Of a stretch of DNA of 64,000 bases, positions 34,035 to 45,159 are shown in pieces. Origin of the DNA: Plantago major (Eukaryota > Streptophyta > Magnoliopsida > Lamiales > Plantaginaceae); the NCBI GenBank assembly GCA_026545765.1, contig CM048840.1, positions 55,304,580 to 55,368,579 of the forward strand, in the 5' to 3' direction. Every line of letters begins with the position of its first letter. Positions within the stretch are counted from its first letter, which is position 1. The notes under the pieces were generated by a model. That model searched no databases and had not been told where the DNA came from. It saw only the letters and a program-made list of their open reading frames with translations. The translations under genes were made by a program, and so were the position numbers.

Positions 34035-35497
34035 ACCAGCTCAAGACAGGTGACAAGAAGGACAGAAGAAATTTCAAGAGAAATCAAAGGGCCTTACTGA
34101 CTGAAGAAAGGAAGAAGATTCAAATTCAACTTGATGCTCTAGACTTTGAGACAGATTCTGAAGATGGAGATTCAGATGACTCAAACCTACCATCACCAGA
34201 ATTGTGTGGAATCACCCACGATGTAATTGACTTCGGCCTTAAGAAGAAAGAAATGTGTGGAGTTGCTGAGATTGCTGGTCCAGACATCTCCAACATTGAA
34301 ATGTGTCTGATGGCTGATGAGGTAACTAACAATTCACAATTTCTGTACTATGAGAGTGATGATGGAATTGAGGATCTGGAGATGGTCAAGAGTGAATTGG
34401 ATCGTTATGAGAAAGAATTTCTGGAAGCACAATCCAAAACCAGAATTCTAGAGGAAAGCAAAGAAACTCTTGAAAAAGAGGTTACTAAGCTAACCAGAGT
34501 ATCTGAAAACAAGAACGTTGAAATAGCCTTTCTGAAATCTCAGATATCTGAGAAGGAAAATTCTCACAAACTAGCCTTGAATGAACTTACCAAGAAAATG
34601 ATGAACCTGCTTTTTGAGAATGAAGAACTCAGAAAGAAAGAGCTATCCTTCCAATCTTATGCAAAGGCTAGTGACACTCTCACTGAGGTTCAATCCTATC
34701 TAAGAGATCCCTCTGAGAAAGGTGGACTTGGACTCGATGAACAATCGAGTAATTCATCTCCTCTGAAGAAGAGTGATGAAAGGTTGACCTTTGTAAAAAG
34801 TCAACAGAATGGTTCTTCAACCACCTATAGCATTGGTCAGAAAGCTAGGGTAGTTGACAAAGGAAAAGGAGTAGCAACCCAACCTTTGAAAGAACAACAA
34901 GTTCACAAGAAACTTGTGGATGAGGTTTCTGAAAAGAAACACAACCCTCAAACATGTAACCATCCTCATTGCTATATTACTAGGAAAGAAAGAATTGCTG
35001 GAATAGGAAAATTCTCTACTGTACCATTTTATGTAAATAAAGACGGTGCAGAAACTAGTAAGGCTTCTGAAGAATGTATTCAGAAAGCCAAAGGTGTTCG
35101 AAATGGCATTGGCTATCGTGCTATTGGAAAAGTTCTTCTGCAACAATATAAGGAAGGACAAGAACAATGGCGCAAGGCTGATATTGCACGTAGCAATAGA
35201 CAGAAGTGGAAGAAATCTCAAGCCACTGAAAAACTGAATGCCAGAGCTAGAAGGAACCTGGCCAGAAAGGCTAAGTTTGCTGAAAAGCAATCCCAGAAAC
35301 CCAGGGTCCAGAAAGCACCAAAAGGAACACCTAGAAACACCACAAGAAGGAAAATTGAGATCAAAATTACTAATTTTATTGCATCTCCTTCTGATCAAGT
35401 TAGACAAAAACAAACTCCCAAGAAATTCACTAAAATGTGGATTCCTACTGGAAGAATGTTTAGTCTAAATGGTTCTATCTCTGAAGTAAGAACCTAA
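34035..35497 (+). CDS. Copy C gag C-terminal coiled-coil region, open
   Basis: About 487 codons without a stop. It includes LCGITHDVIDFGLKK, a coiled coil (EMVKSELDRYEKEFLEAQ to LLFENEELRKKEL), Ser/Gln-rich linkers, CNHPHCYI, and a basic Lys/Arg-rich tail ending SISEVRT before TAA. It is not a separate gene but the tail of gag, kept open while the N-terminal part is broken. The pol frame opens at 35485, overlapping this end in the minus-one frame. Confidence 0.75.
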
Positions 35498-35815
35498 CTC
35501 CTGTTTCCTGTTTTGTGCAGAACGCCTCTAGGACTAAGGCTCAGTGGCTATTTGATAGTGGATGCGGAAAGCACATGACAGGAGACAAAGCAAATCTGGT
35601 CAATTACAAAGCTTGCAACAATGGACCAGACATCAGATTTGCTGGAGGAGAATTAAATCCCTCTCTGGGATTTGACAACGTCAAATTAGGATCATTAACT
35701 ATCACTGACGTATTACATGTTAAGGGTTTGAAATATAATATATTTAGCATGAGCCAGTTTGCAGACAAGGGATTTACTGTGAAATTCAAAGCAAAGTATT
35801 GCAAACTTATTGTAT
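35485..35815 (+). pseudogene. Copy C aspartic protease
   Basis: WLFDSGCGKHMTGDKANL carries the DSG active site, and the flap-like region RFAGGE...LGSLTITDVLHVKGLKYN is intact. The frame is minus one relative to gag. No initiating ATG is needed if it is made as a fusion. It runs on into a deleted integrase. Confidence 0.8.
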
Positions 35816-36969
35816 TCCAAGAAAGAGTTAGTGGTTGGCCTTCCAAAACATCTTTCAGAAAGGATGGTATCTGTTCTGCCTGTCAGATGGGGAAACAATC
35901 TAAGATCTCTTTCAAGTCCAAAATCAGACACTCTAGTGTTAGACCACTGCAACTATTACACATGGATCTTTTTGAATCATCTGTAACTAGTTATGCAGGA
36001 AAGAAGTATGGTCTTGTTGTTGTAGATGACTTCTCAAGATTCACTTGGGTTATCTTTCTGAAGCACAAATCTGATGCTAGGGTGGAGATACCAAACTTGC
36101 TGAATAAGCTTGAAGTCATGAAAAAGGACAAGGTAGCTGCAATCAGAGACCATGGTACTGAGTTTGTCAACCAGTACATAAAGGAGTTTTGTACCAGCAA
36201 AGGTATACAACACCAACTTTCCTCTGTAAGAACACCACAACAAAATGGTGTTGCAGAAAGGAAAAATAGAACACTTAAAGAAGTAGCAAGGACAATGCTA
36301 GCTGGCACTGAGATAAGTGAAGTTTATTGGGTTGAAGCTGTAAACACAGCATGCTACACTCAGAACAGATGTTTGATAAACAAACACCATGACAAGACCC
36401 CTTATGAACTCTTGGTTGGTAGACCCCCTAATATCAAACATCTAAAAGTATTTGGTTGTAGATGTTTTGTTCTTAACAATGGAAAAGAGTATCTAAGAAC
36501 ATTTCAACCAAAGGCAGATGAAGGTGTGTTTCTTGGTTATTCTATGAATAGCAAAGCTTACAGAGTTTACAACAAAAGAACAAAGAAGATTGAAGAATCA
36601 GTTCATGTTGTATTCTATGAAGGAAGCAAGAAAACACCCCTTGCTGATGAACTCTCAGAAAGGTTCAAGGAACTAATGATAAAGGATTCTGAAGAGGAAC
36701 TCTCAGAAAGGAAAAACATCATTGTGGAAAGGGAGGATGACTCTGACGAAGAAAAGCATGAAATGCCTAGTAACAACCAGATGATTCTCAGACATGATGA
36801 AGAATTTCCTATGAGAATTCCAGAAATGGAAACTGAAGATGTTCATCAGAGAGCTAACTCTGGAAATGACCTCTCGGGCATGTCCCGTAAAGCTCTCACC
36901 GAGCAAGTGTCGACATTCACCGCCCTTCCGAGGTGCAAATGTCACGAATCAAGAAGTATCAAGTCATAG
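35816..36969 (+). pseudogene. Copy C integrase lacking its zinc finger
   Basis: The sequence goes from KYCKLI straight into VFQERVSGWPSKTSFRKDGICSACQ. Compared with A and D, about 190 bp encoding VLVARRKGSLY to HKRMSHLNF is missing, so the two His of the HHCC finger are gone. The rve core is present with D in LHMDLF, D in IRDHGTEF (one codon shorter than A) and E in GVAERKNRTLKE. A rearranged segment ends the frame near 36969. Confidence 0.85.
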
Positions 36970-38673
36970 TGATTCACATTCAGATCACATAGATGTTGAC
37001 CCTACTAGCCCTAAACCCATGATGAGATGGATCAAGGATCATCCTGCAAAAGACGTGATTGGACCAATCAATCAAGGTGTTAGGACTAGGAGAGCAATAG
37101 CTGAAAATGCTAACTCTCTCTTTGGTTGTTTTATCTCAAACATCGAACCAAAAACTATAGAAGAAGCATTAAGAGACCAAGACTGGATCTCAGCAATGCA
37201 AGAAGAGTTGGATCAGTTTGAGAGAAACAAAGTCTGGAAACTAGTTCCATTTGTAGAAGGAATATCTGTGATTGGAACTAAGTGGGTTTTCAGAAACAAG
37301 ATGAATGAATCTGGTGAAATAACCAGAAACAAAGCAAGGTTGGTTGCCAAGGATTCACCTGCATCAAGGTTTAGATTTTGATGAGTCATATGCACGGTTG
37401 CCGATTGATGCAATAAGACTCTTTCCGCCTTCAACTCATAAAGACTTTAAAGTTTATCAGATGGATGTCAAGAGTGCATTCTTGAATGGTGAACCATCTG
37501 AGGAAGTCTATGTTGAACAACCACCTGGCTTTGAAGTTTCCTCAGAAAGTAGAATGGTCTATAAGCTACAGAAAGTTATTTATGGACTGAAACAGGCTCC
37601 AAGAGCATGGTATGACACTTTGGCTAAATACCTTCTGGAAAGTGGTTTCAAGAAAGGTGAAGTTGATAAAACTTTATTTACTTTAAACCATGATGGGAAA
37701 CTACTCTTAGTTCAAGTATATGTTGATGACATCATATTTGGATCTAAGGACAAGCAACTTTGTGATGACTTTGCAAATCTCATGAAAAGTAAGTTCGAGA
37801 TGAGCATGATGGGAGAATTGAACTATTTCCTAGGATTGCAAGTCAAGCAACTCAATGATGGAATATTCATTAGTCAGACAAAGTATGCAAAAGACATGCT
37901 CACAAAGTTCAATCTTAAGCCTTCTGAAAAGAATGCTAAGATACCTATGAGCATAGGAACCAAGATGACCTATACTGAATCAGATAAGAGTGTTGATGAA
38001 CACAAGTATAGGAAATTGATAGGTTCACTACTCTACCTGACTGCAAGCAGACCTGATATTCAACATGCAGTTGGAGTGTGTGCTAGATTTCAAACAAATC
38101 CAATGCAATCACACTACAACATTGCTATGAAAATATTAAGGTATGTGAAAGGTACAGTAGATGTAGGTTTGTGGTATCCTAAATAAAGTGGATTGAGTTT
38201 GGCTGGTTACTCAGATGCTGATTATGCTGGATCAATGCTTGATAGGAAAAGTACCTCAGGAACTTGTCAGTTTCTAGGAACTAGACTTATCTCATGGTTT
38301 AGCAAGAAACAAAACTCAATTGCAACTTCTACCACAGAGGCTGAATATATTGTCATTTGGTTGTTGTGCAACACAAATTCTGTGGATTCAACAACAACTC
38401 AGAGACTATGGACTCAATGAAGAGAAAACTCCCATTTTCTGTGATAACACAAGTGCTATTGTAATCACACAGAACCCCAAGTTCGATGCCAGAACAAAGC
38501 ACGTTGATGTTAGACACCACTTCATCAGAGACCATGTTGAGAAAGGCAATATAGAGATACTCAAGATTGGCACAGAAGACCAACTTGCAGATATCTTCAC
38601 TAAGCCCTTACAAGAAAGCCGGTTCTTGACCTTAAGACATAATCTTGGATTAATTGAGTTGCCTAAGGACTGA
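36970..38673 (+). pseudogene. Copy C reverse transcriptase and RNase H, broken
   Basis: RT pieces: [23 protein letters not shown], then a frameshift near 37350-37380, then [26 protein letters not shown] and YVDD (about 37720-37735). TAA at 38184-38186 (CCTAAATAA) precedes RNase H (YSDADYAGSMLDRKSTSG), as in copy A. A frameshift lies near 38352 inside AEYI. RNase H ends IGTEDQLADIFTKPLQESRFL, the usual copia pol C-terminus. Confidence 0.88.
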
Positions 38674-39596
38674 AAAATTGTCCTGAATCTCTAAACGCTG
38701 AATAAGTGAGTAGGCCTCTGAGAACAGGTTCTCAGAAAGCCAAGTTGATAAGAAATGATGCAAAGGTTTATGAGTAGCAATACTCAGAAAGACAAAACAT
38801 TTCTGGAACGGGTATCCAGAAAGGCAAAGGTCGGTACACACTTAATAAGTAAATAAAACTAGAACTTACTTACTGAGAGTAGGTCAAATACATTCAAACG
38901 ACTGAAGCTTCTGACACTTGTATTCAGAAAGCTATTTAGTCATAAAAAGAAATGGACACACAAAGCCCAAAAAGTATAAGTTCTGAAAGTCAAACATGTG
39001 CAATGTCTTGTATTTTTACCATTTTCATGATAAACAATATATAGATAAGGACTTGACACTCAGAATGATAAGCTCAAACGATTATGTGTTCCTACTCTTT
39101 ACTAAGTGACACAATGAATGTAGCATATTAAAAATCCATCAAGTCGGCACATTACCATTTGTTGATTGATATCATTACAAGATATTCAATATAAACCCTT
39201 GATGAATAAACGTTTGATCTCAACGGGTGAGATCAAAACAAAGCAAGTAATGTCTGTTGAGAAATGCAGACATGGCCCACTACGCATTTAATGAAGTACA
39301 AAGGACGTACCACGCTTATGCAGATGCAAAGACACGCATTCATATTCAGCTATACGTATGTTGTATCTATGTACATTTTGTCTGCTATATATATAGGATT
39401 TGGGCAAAAGACAAACACTTTTACCAATTCCGAAATTTTCAAACTTGCATCAAAATAGCAAAATCTCTCAAGATTTCTGCAAAACCCCTCTGCAAAACTC
39501 AACTTCTTGTGCTTAGTCTTCTGAAAAGATAGACTAATCTCGATTAATTGTGCAATATTCATCTGAAAAACACTCACTCTAAACTCTATATAAGAG
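38674..39596 (+). other. Pol-ORF2 spacer of copy C
   Basis: Hairpins at 38713-38741 (TCTGAGAAC/GTTCTCAGA), 38771-38786 (TGAGTA/TACTCA), 38800-38822 (TTTCTGGA/TCCAGAAA) and 38908-38931 (TTCTGA/TCAGAA). The TATA-like box is at 39385-39397. The leader up to the ORF2 ATG is A-rich and without long frames. Confidence 0.7.
39385..39397 (+). promoter_or_regulatory. TATA-like box upstream of ORF2 (copy C)
   Basis: CTATATATATAGG, about 210 bp before the ORF2 ATG at 39597, followed by ATTTGGGCAAAAGACAAAC. It is conserved with A and D. Confidence 0.5.
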
Positions 39597-41187
39597 ATGG
39601 CACCCAAGAAGATGACCACCAAGAACCCTAAGGCAACATCCTCTGCTCCTGCTGAAAAGCAAGGAGGTAAGGAACTTAAGGTGTTGAATAAACGCATATA
39701 CAGGAAAGTTTACCCCATCATTTGGAACCCTAAACACAAAATGAATTGGGAGCCTTTCTAGTAAAGAGATATGTACCAAGATTATATCTTCAAAACCAGA
39801 AAAGCGATATTGGGAATGTCAAGAATTCCCATATCTACAAGCTTCTATCTGCCGCACCAGTGGACTATCCACATGGATGTCTTTGGAGTTCTATAACAAC
39901 TCCAAAATCTTCACAAAAGTTGTGAATGATGAAGAAGAAAATACATGCGCATCAAGTCCAAGGACATGAAATTGTTCTAGACTGCAAGATTTTCTGCAAG
40001 ATATTCCGATTGAAAAATCGAGGAACATTTGAAGACATCAACATCAAGGATGCTTCCATGATTCAAGGCGTCAAAGAGCTATTTGAAGCAATCCAGTTAG
40101 AAAATGCAAAAGGTTGCCCAGGAGACTTTGTTCTGAAGGCCATCAGAACTAGTCATCTCCAGAAACACTGGAGTACTTTAGCTCTTATTCTGGTCCGTTG
40201 CTTTGATGGCAACAAAGGTGGAGTAGACCAGATAAGCATGGAGAGATGGATGATAATGCATCTTCTGAACAAGAAGCATGAAGGGCAGGAAACCCACTTC
40301 AATTGGGGGAAGTACGCCTTCAAAAAATTCCTTAGACATATTGAGGAATTTGAGCCCAAAATCATCAATGGCCTTGCTGAGCCAAAGGCCAATATGCACT
40401 TTGGTCTCAGGATCTGTTACATTCTGGAAACAATGGGAATCACTCTCAGAGAGTGGCAGGAAATCCCAGTCACCAACTCCCTTTTCAGACACGCTTTTGA
40501 AGAAAAGGAGAAACTTCTTCTTGAAAGCACCTTTCGAGAAAAGCGTAAGAAGAAGAAAGCGCACGAAGGTGAGGAGGTCTCTGAGCAAGCCAAATCTAAA
40601 CCTCCAGTTGCCAAGAGAAAGAGGACTCATAGAGAGCCTCCAAGCCCCTAATCATACAAGAGGCACAACCTTCTGGAGACAAGGTCTCAGAAGATGTTGG
40701 ACGCTCAGAAAGGCAAATCCAGAATCCCCCAAGAGTCCTGAACCAGAATGCTTCAGAACTCTCCAGAGATGATAGAAATATCATAGATGGAGTGCACCAA
40801 CACAGTAATAGTGATTCGAGGATGATGAAGTACTTGCAAAAGTACTCAAAGGTTCAAGTATGAGACCCATGGAGGAGCTTCAAGCTCGGCTCTTGAAAGA
40901 CATGAGCCCTCTACGCAAAGGAAGAAGAAGGCCTGGGTGAGGAAGATAGAATGATGGAAGATGTTGCCATTGCTTCCACATTCACAATACCAGCATTTAA
41001 TATTGCTGAAGAAAACCCTGTTCTTGAACAGGTTCCTCAACCTTCTTAGAGAGCTCAACTCTCAGAAAGGGATCAAACTGAGATGGAAACTCAGAATGAT
41101 ACTGCAGAGGAGATCAATAATGAGCACAGAGAGACTGTGGATTCACCACAAGTTCAAGAGATCAATGATCAGCCTGACTCTATTCAG
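39597..41187 (+). pseudogene. ORF2 of copy C, first exon (N-terminal domain), broken
   Basis: MAPKKMTTKNPKATSSAPAE starts at 39597. Frameshifts follow near 39700-39930. From 39926 the conserved domain is readable: VQGHEIVLDCKIF, KGCPGDFVLKAIRTSHLQKHW, CFDGNKGGVDQISMERW, HFNWGKYAF and LAEPKANMHFGLRICYILE. A KRKR linker and acidic stretches lead to the donor CAG|GTAACA at 41187/41188. Stops (about 40649 and 41047) break the linker. It is homologous to 3298-4897 in A and 54792-55737 in D. Confidence 0.75.
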
Positions 41188-41265
41188 GTAACAAAGATAG
41201 TTTGTATCTAACATGTCAACATAATTGTATGTTAACTTGTTACTCATAAGCTGTATTTGTTACAG
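41188..41265 (+). other. ORF2 intron 1 (copy C)
   Basis: 78 bp, CAG|GTAACAAAG ... TGTTACAG|GCC, phase 0, contains in-frame stops. Copy A has the equivalent at 3222-3297. Confidence 0.7.
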
Positions 41266-41370
41266 GCCAACTTGGAGACACACTTTCAGGGGGAAGAAAA
41301 CTTGTCCACCCCCTTGAATCAAGAAGAGGTTCCTCCAACCTCAGAACATCAAGAAGAGCCTGTCCCACAG
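41266..41370 (+). CDS. ORF2 small exon 2 (copy C)
   Basis: 35 codons, open, ANLETHFQGEENLSTPLNQE... ending VPQ. Acidic and Pro-rich with no known domain. Symmetrical (phase 0 at both ends). Confidence 0.6.
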
Positions 41371-41450
41371 GTAGTAAAAGTTATCTCTGAACAAGGAATA
41401 ACTAACTAAAATTGCTCTTATGTTCTAATATTCTTAATGTCTCTTCTTAG
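41371..41450 (+). other. ORF2 intron 2 (copy C)
   Basis: 80 bp, CAG|GTAGTA ... TCTTCTTAG|GCT, phase 0. The equivalent in copy A (3040-3119) is also 80 bp. Confidence 0.7.
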
Positions 41451-41558
41451 GCTCCAACTGAGGAAGTAGTGGTGGTGGAACCAACACCCCAAAACCTAGA
41501 GATTCCAGAAGCTGAAAAGCTTTCTGAGGAAGTATTTACTGAGCCTTCTGCTGAGAAG
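41451..41558 (+). CDS. ORF2 small exon 3 (copy C)
   Basis: 36 codons, APTEEVVVVEPTPQNLEIPE ... ending SAEK. Acidic and symmetrical. Confidence 0.6.
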
Positions 41559-41637
41559 GTAAGTAATCAGTAATAATCTTCTTCAACGAATGCTCTGGAG
41601 AACCCACTACTAAAATCTCTTATGTTTGTTCTTACAG
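41559..41637 (+). other. ORF2 intron 3 (copy C)
   Basis: 79 bp, AAG|GTAAGT ... GTTCTTACAG|GCT, phase 0. The equivalent in copy A (2854-2931) is 78 bp. Confidence 0.7.
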
Positions 41638-41781
41638 GCTCAGTCAGAAGAACAATTGGATGGAGAAACAGTTGTGTCATCTCCTCCAAAAGAAACTAAA
41701 AGCTTGAACAAGCGATTCTCAGAAAGGTTCGAAACCCGCAAGGTTTCTGAGGAACTTGCTACTGAGCTTCCTCACTTGGAA
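41638..41781 (+). CDS. ORF2 small exon 4 (copy C)
   Basis: 48 codons, AQSEEQLDGETVVSSPPKET ... ending PHLE before GTAAGT. It contains a nested palindrome, CTCAGAAA...TTTCTGAG, near 41719-41752. Confidence 0.55.
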
Positions 41782-42064
41782 GTAAGTGAAGTCTCAGAAA
41801 GCACTTTTCCACCTATCTTTTACATTAGCTTCTAAACATATTTGATTGTAATTCTCGTGTTCAAGCAGAAAGAAAGGTTGATGAGGATAAAACTTCTCCT
41901 CACATCAAAGTATCTGAGGCCTCTGTGCCCAAGCAAGTAAAAATCCAAGCAGATGAGCCTAGTGTTTCTACACAGGTATGCTCAGAAAGCTCACTTCTGC
42001 ACACAGATACTAACACAAGTGGTTTGAAAGTCTAGTGCCAGTTGATTTACACAAGGCCTTCTAG
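41782..42064 (+). other. ORF2 introns 4-5 and intervening exon (copy C), partly decayed
   Basis: Intron 4 runs from 41782 (GTAAGT) to an acceptor near 41868-41874. The exon reads VDEDKTSPHIKVSEASVPKQ and ends STQ before GTATGC (about 41977). The matching intron-5 acceptor of copy A (TTTCAG|GCTCAAAG) is damaged in C. Confidence 0.5.
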
Positions 42065-44727
42065 AAGCACACCTTAAAGAAACATCTCAAGTACTTCCGA
42101 CAATGGCAGAAACTCAGAAAGGCTGACCTTTCTGAAGTAGCCAAAGTAATCGATGTCCCAGAAAAGAGAGCAATTGCCCTAAATCTGGAGGATTATATCC
42201 ATGCATTGTTCCCTACAGAGTCCTACTCATTTGCCACTCTAATGCATGAAGACTTCATTCATGAAGTAGCACAAAGACTTATAGCAGATTTCAAGTCTAC
42301 GGATGCTCAAACCCAAGAGCAGATGGTTACCCATCCTGCCTTGCCCAGCAAGCTCAGTACTTATCCTGCTGAACAAGAAGAAGTTAATGGGAGGATGATT
42401 ACATTCCCAAATGTGATCAGCCTGGTTTCAGAAGATGACGAGGAGATGGACGAAAATAATTATCAAGAACCTCCCTCTGAGCATCCAAACCAAGAAACAA
42501 AGAACAAGAGTGATGATGATGATGATGATCAGAATGATGATCCCCAACCTGGACAAGGCGGGATTCAGAAAGCTAGCAAAGAGAGTGGAGAAAAGGCTAC
42601 TCTCTCAATTGCTCAGAAAGCTCCATCATCATCACATCCCAAGTCTCATCAAGATACCCAACAAGCTGAACACAATGATGCCATAGAAGAAATTTCAGCT
42701 GCTGAGTTTAGGATTAAACAACTCAGAAAGGTATTGGAAGAAGAGAAGAGAATCAACATTGAGACTCAAGCTCTTGTTGATGAAAAGGAAGCCAAAATCA
42801 AAAAGCTCGAAGAAGCTAATGCCAAAGAATTGGCACTCCTAGATGAGCGAAGAAATTTGAAGAATGCCATTGTTGTCACAGCTGCTGAAATAGATGCAAT
42901 GGATGACAATGATGATGAAGAGCATGATGCTGCGACTGCATCAGAAAGACCTTCTACATCTTCTCAGAAGGCCAGCACACTTGATGGAAAGCAGAAGAAG
43001 ATTGTCAATCTGCAAACAATCCAAGAAAAAGATTATGACAGTGATGCTGAAACCCACAACTTGATCATCAAGCGTAAGATGAGAGACTTGTCACTCAGCA
43101 CAAAAGAGCCCTACTTGCTCCTCATATATTCTCTGCACCAAGTAGTTCAAGAAGTGAAGAGCACCGTGCAAGGAACAGTGTCTTTTTAGAACTCATAAAG
43201 ACACTAGTTGCCCAAGACATAGAAGTGCTAAAAACCATCCCAGAAGAGATGAAGCCTTTGGCTGCTGCTTTACTCAACAGAGCAACCAGCATTGCTCTCT
43301 CTCAGAAAGACCTAGGGCTGGTCAGGGATGAGGATTGTAACAATGCTAATGCAACATTGAATGAAGCCAGCCATGCTGTCCTGCAAGCCAACGCCATCCT
43401 AAGGCCGCTTGAAGAGCTCAACAGAAAGGAGCAAGAACTGGTTAGGCAGAACAACGAGCTGAAGAAAGAACTTCAAGAATTAGTCAGGGTGCACAACAAT
43501 CTCCAGAAAAACTTTGGAAATCTCTCTGAAGCTTATGCTATCATGAGTCAGTCATTCATGACTAAGGGGGAAGAAGAGATGCCTCAGAAAGGAAAAGGAA
43601 GAAAAAGAAAACAATCAAATCCTCCCTCCTCAAGTCAACTTGTCATTAAGGACACCACTGGAGACACCCTTGCTGAAGAAGTTGTTCCAGATCAACCAGC
43701 CAGAAGGCTGAGAAGTATGGTCACTAGGGGAACCAAGTCCCTTAGAATCTCAGAAGAGAAGAAGACTTCTGAAGAAGAAGAAAAGGAAGAAGGAGAAGTA
43801 AGAGGCCAAGAAAGCTGCAAGTCTCCAATTTTGGACTACAATGATGATGAGGATGATTCTGATGAACATCCACTTCACAAGAAAAGGAGACAAGCAACTA
43901 CTTCACAACCTCCTCTGGCAGCAAAGCCCTTAGCAGCCAGAACTCCTTCTGGAAATACCAACTCAATACAAGGAACATCCACCAGCACAGCCCCAAGGCA
44001 GGAAGAAAGGGTTAGAGGATCTCCTGACAGAAGGCCACCAAACAGAAAAGTAAGAAGGGATTTCCAGTTTGGCAGAATAAACAATGAAACACATCAAGAA
44101 AGGCCAACTGATGCCCACATTGAGTATATGAAGACCAGTAATGAAGAATCTTCATATAGGTGCATTCTGAACAAGAGAGGGTATTGGATTCTGGAACTAC
44201 AACATCTACTTGTCAATGATAAGTTTCCAACTCCCATTCTCAACCAAATCCTGAAATGGAGAGAAGGCAAGCCAGAATTGCTAAAACCTGAGCACCTTCA
44301 TGCCTGGTTAAACTTTGAAGTAGAAAAGAGGAATGAAGCCAGAAAGATGGATCTTTCTTTTGCCTGTCCTTACCCAAAACCTGATGATGTACACAAGGTA
44401 AGAAAACTGGATGGTAGCTACAGCAGGAAGAACAAACTAGGTGTTTCAACCTATGAGTCATTCTATATGACATTGGATGAATACCTAGATGATATACACT
44501 ATCTGGAAGAAATATACAAGTATTTCAACCTATCTCAGCTGCAAGTAGACCATGCTTGGGTCTGGGGAAAGTACTTCTGGGTCAAACATTTTATGCGGAA
44601 GAATCACAAGCTTGGTAAGAGTTACCATGAAATATGTGACTTATCCAGAAAGACAGAGCTCCCTGTCAGAAGGATTCTTTATGACTATGTCCAAGAATGC
44701 AGAAAAGTGGACGATCATGTCAACTAA
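42065..44727 (+). pseudogene. ORF2 of copy C, last exon (coiled coils and C-terminal domain)
   Basis: Frames 42206-43189 and 43225-44727 together cover an acidic segment with poly-Asp, a coiled coil (EFRIKQLRKVLEEEKRINIE), and a second coiled coil (LEELNRKEQELVRQNNELKK). An RKRK-containing linker follows, and then a C-terminal domain of about 180 residues with SSYRCILNKRGYWILELQHLL, LNFEVEKRNEARKMD and VDHAWVWGKYFWVKHF. One frame change near 43190 separates the two. The C-terminal domain is shared with A (36-338) and B. Function unknown. A nuclear or nucleic-acid-associated role is only a guess from the basic and acidic patches. Confidence 0.7.
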
Positions 44728-45144
44728 TCCAGAAAGGGTGCTGAAGAACTTGAGGTATATGAACCCAAGTTGTGTTTCTGAAGACTTGAAGACTAGTAAC
44801 ATTAGAATACTCTCTTGGAGCTTGGACTCTCCTATGTTCTAATTTACTTAGTATGTTTTATTACTTTTTGTAATCTTGCTGATTGTTTCTGAAATTCTCT
44901 ATCTGTAAAAGTTGCATCTTACTCTGTAAACTGTACCAATCTGAAGATCATACTCTCAGATACATTTTAATAGATGACAACTTATCAACAAAGATCACTT
45001 CTTGTGATTTGGTTGATGTTTACTTTCTGCACTTAATTCAACTAAAATTGAATATCATTTGAAATGATTAAGTGGTGGATTGTTTTCTCTTCCAGGATTA
45101 CAATTTTGTAATAGGACTTGAAAGATAGTCATGGATGACTGATC

Positions 45145-45159
45145 AAAAAGGGGGAAATT
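45145..45159 (+). other. Polypurine tract, copy C
   Basis: AAAAAGGGGGAAATT directly before the 3' LTR. It is conserved in reverse orientation after the B and E LTRs. Confidence 0.9.

Noticed and set aside
35485-35519. A GT...AG gap between gag and protease in C (GAA|GTAAGA ... TTGTGCAG|AAC)
   Set aside because: 35 bases is too short for a plant spliceosomal intron, and A lacks the GT (GAGGCAAGA).
39597-44727. ORF2 as a retroviral-type envelope gene
   Set aside because: No signal peptide, transmembrane segment or Cys-rich surface domain visible; acidic, basic and coiled-coil content instead.
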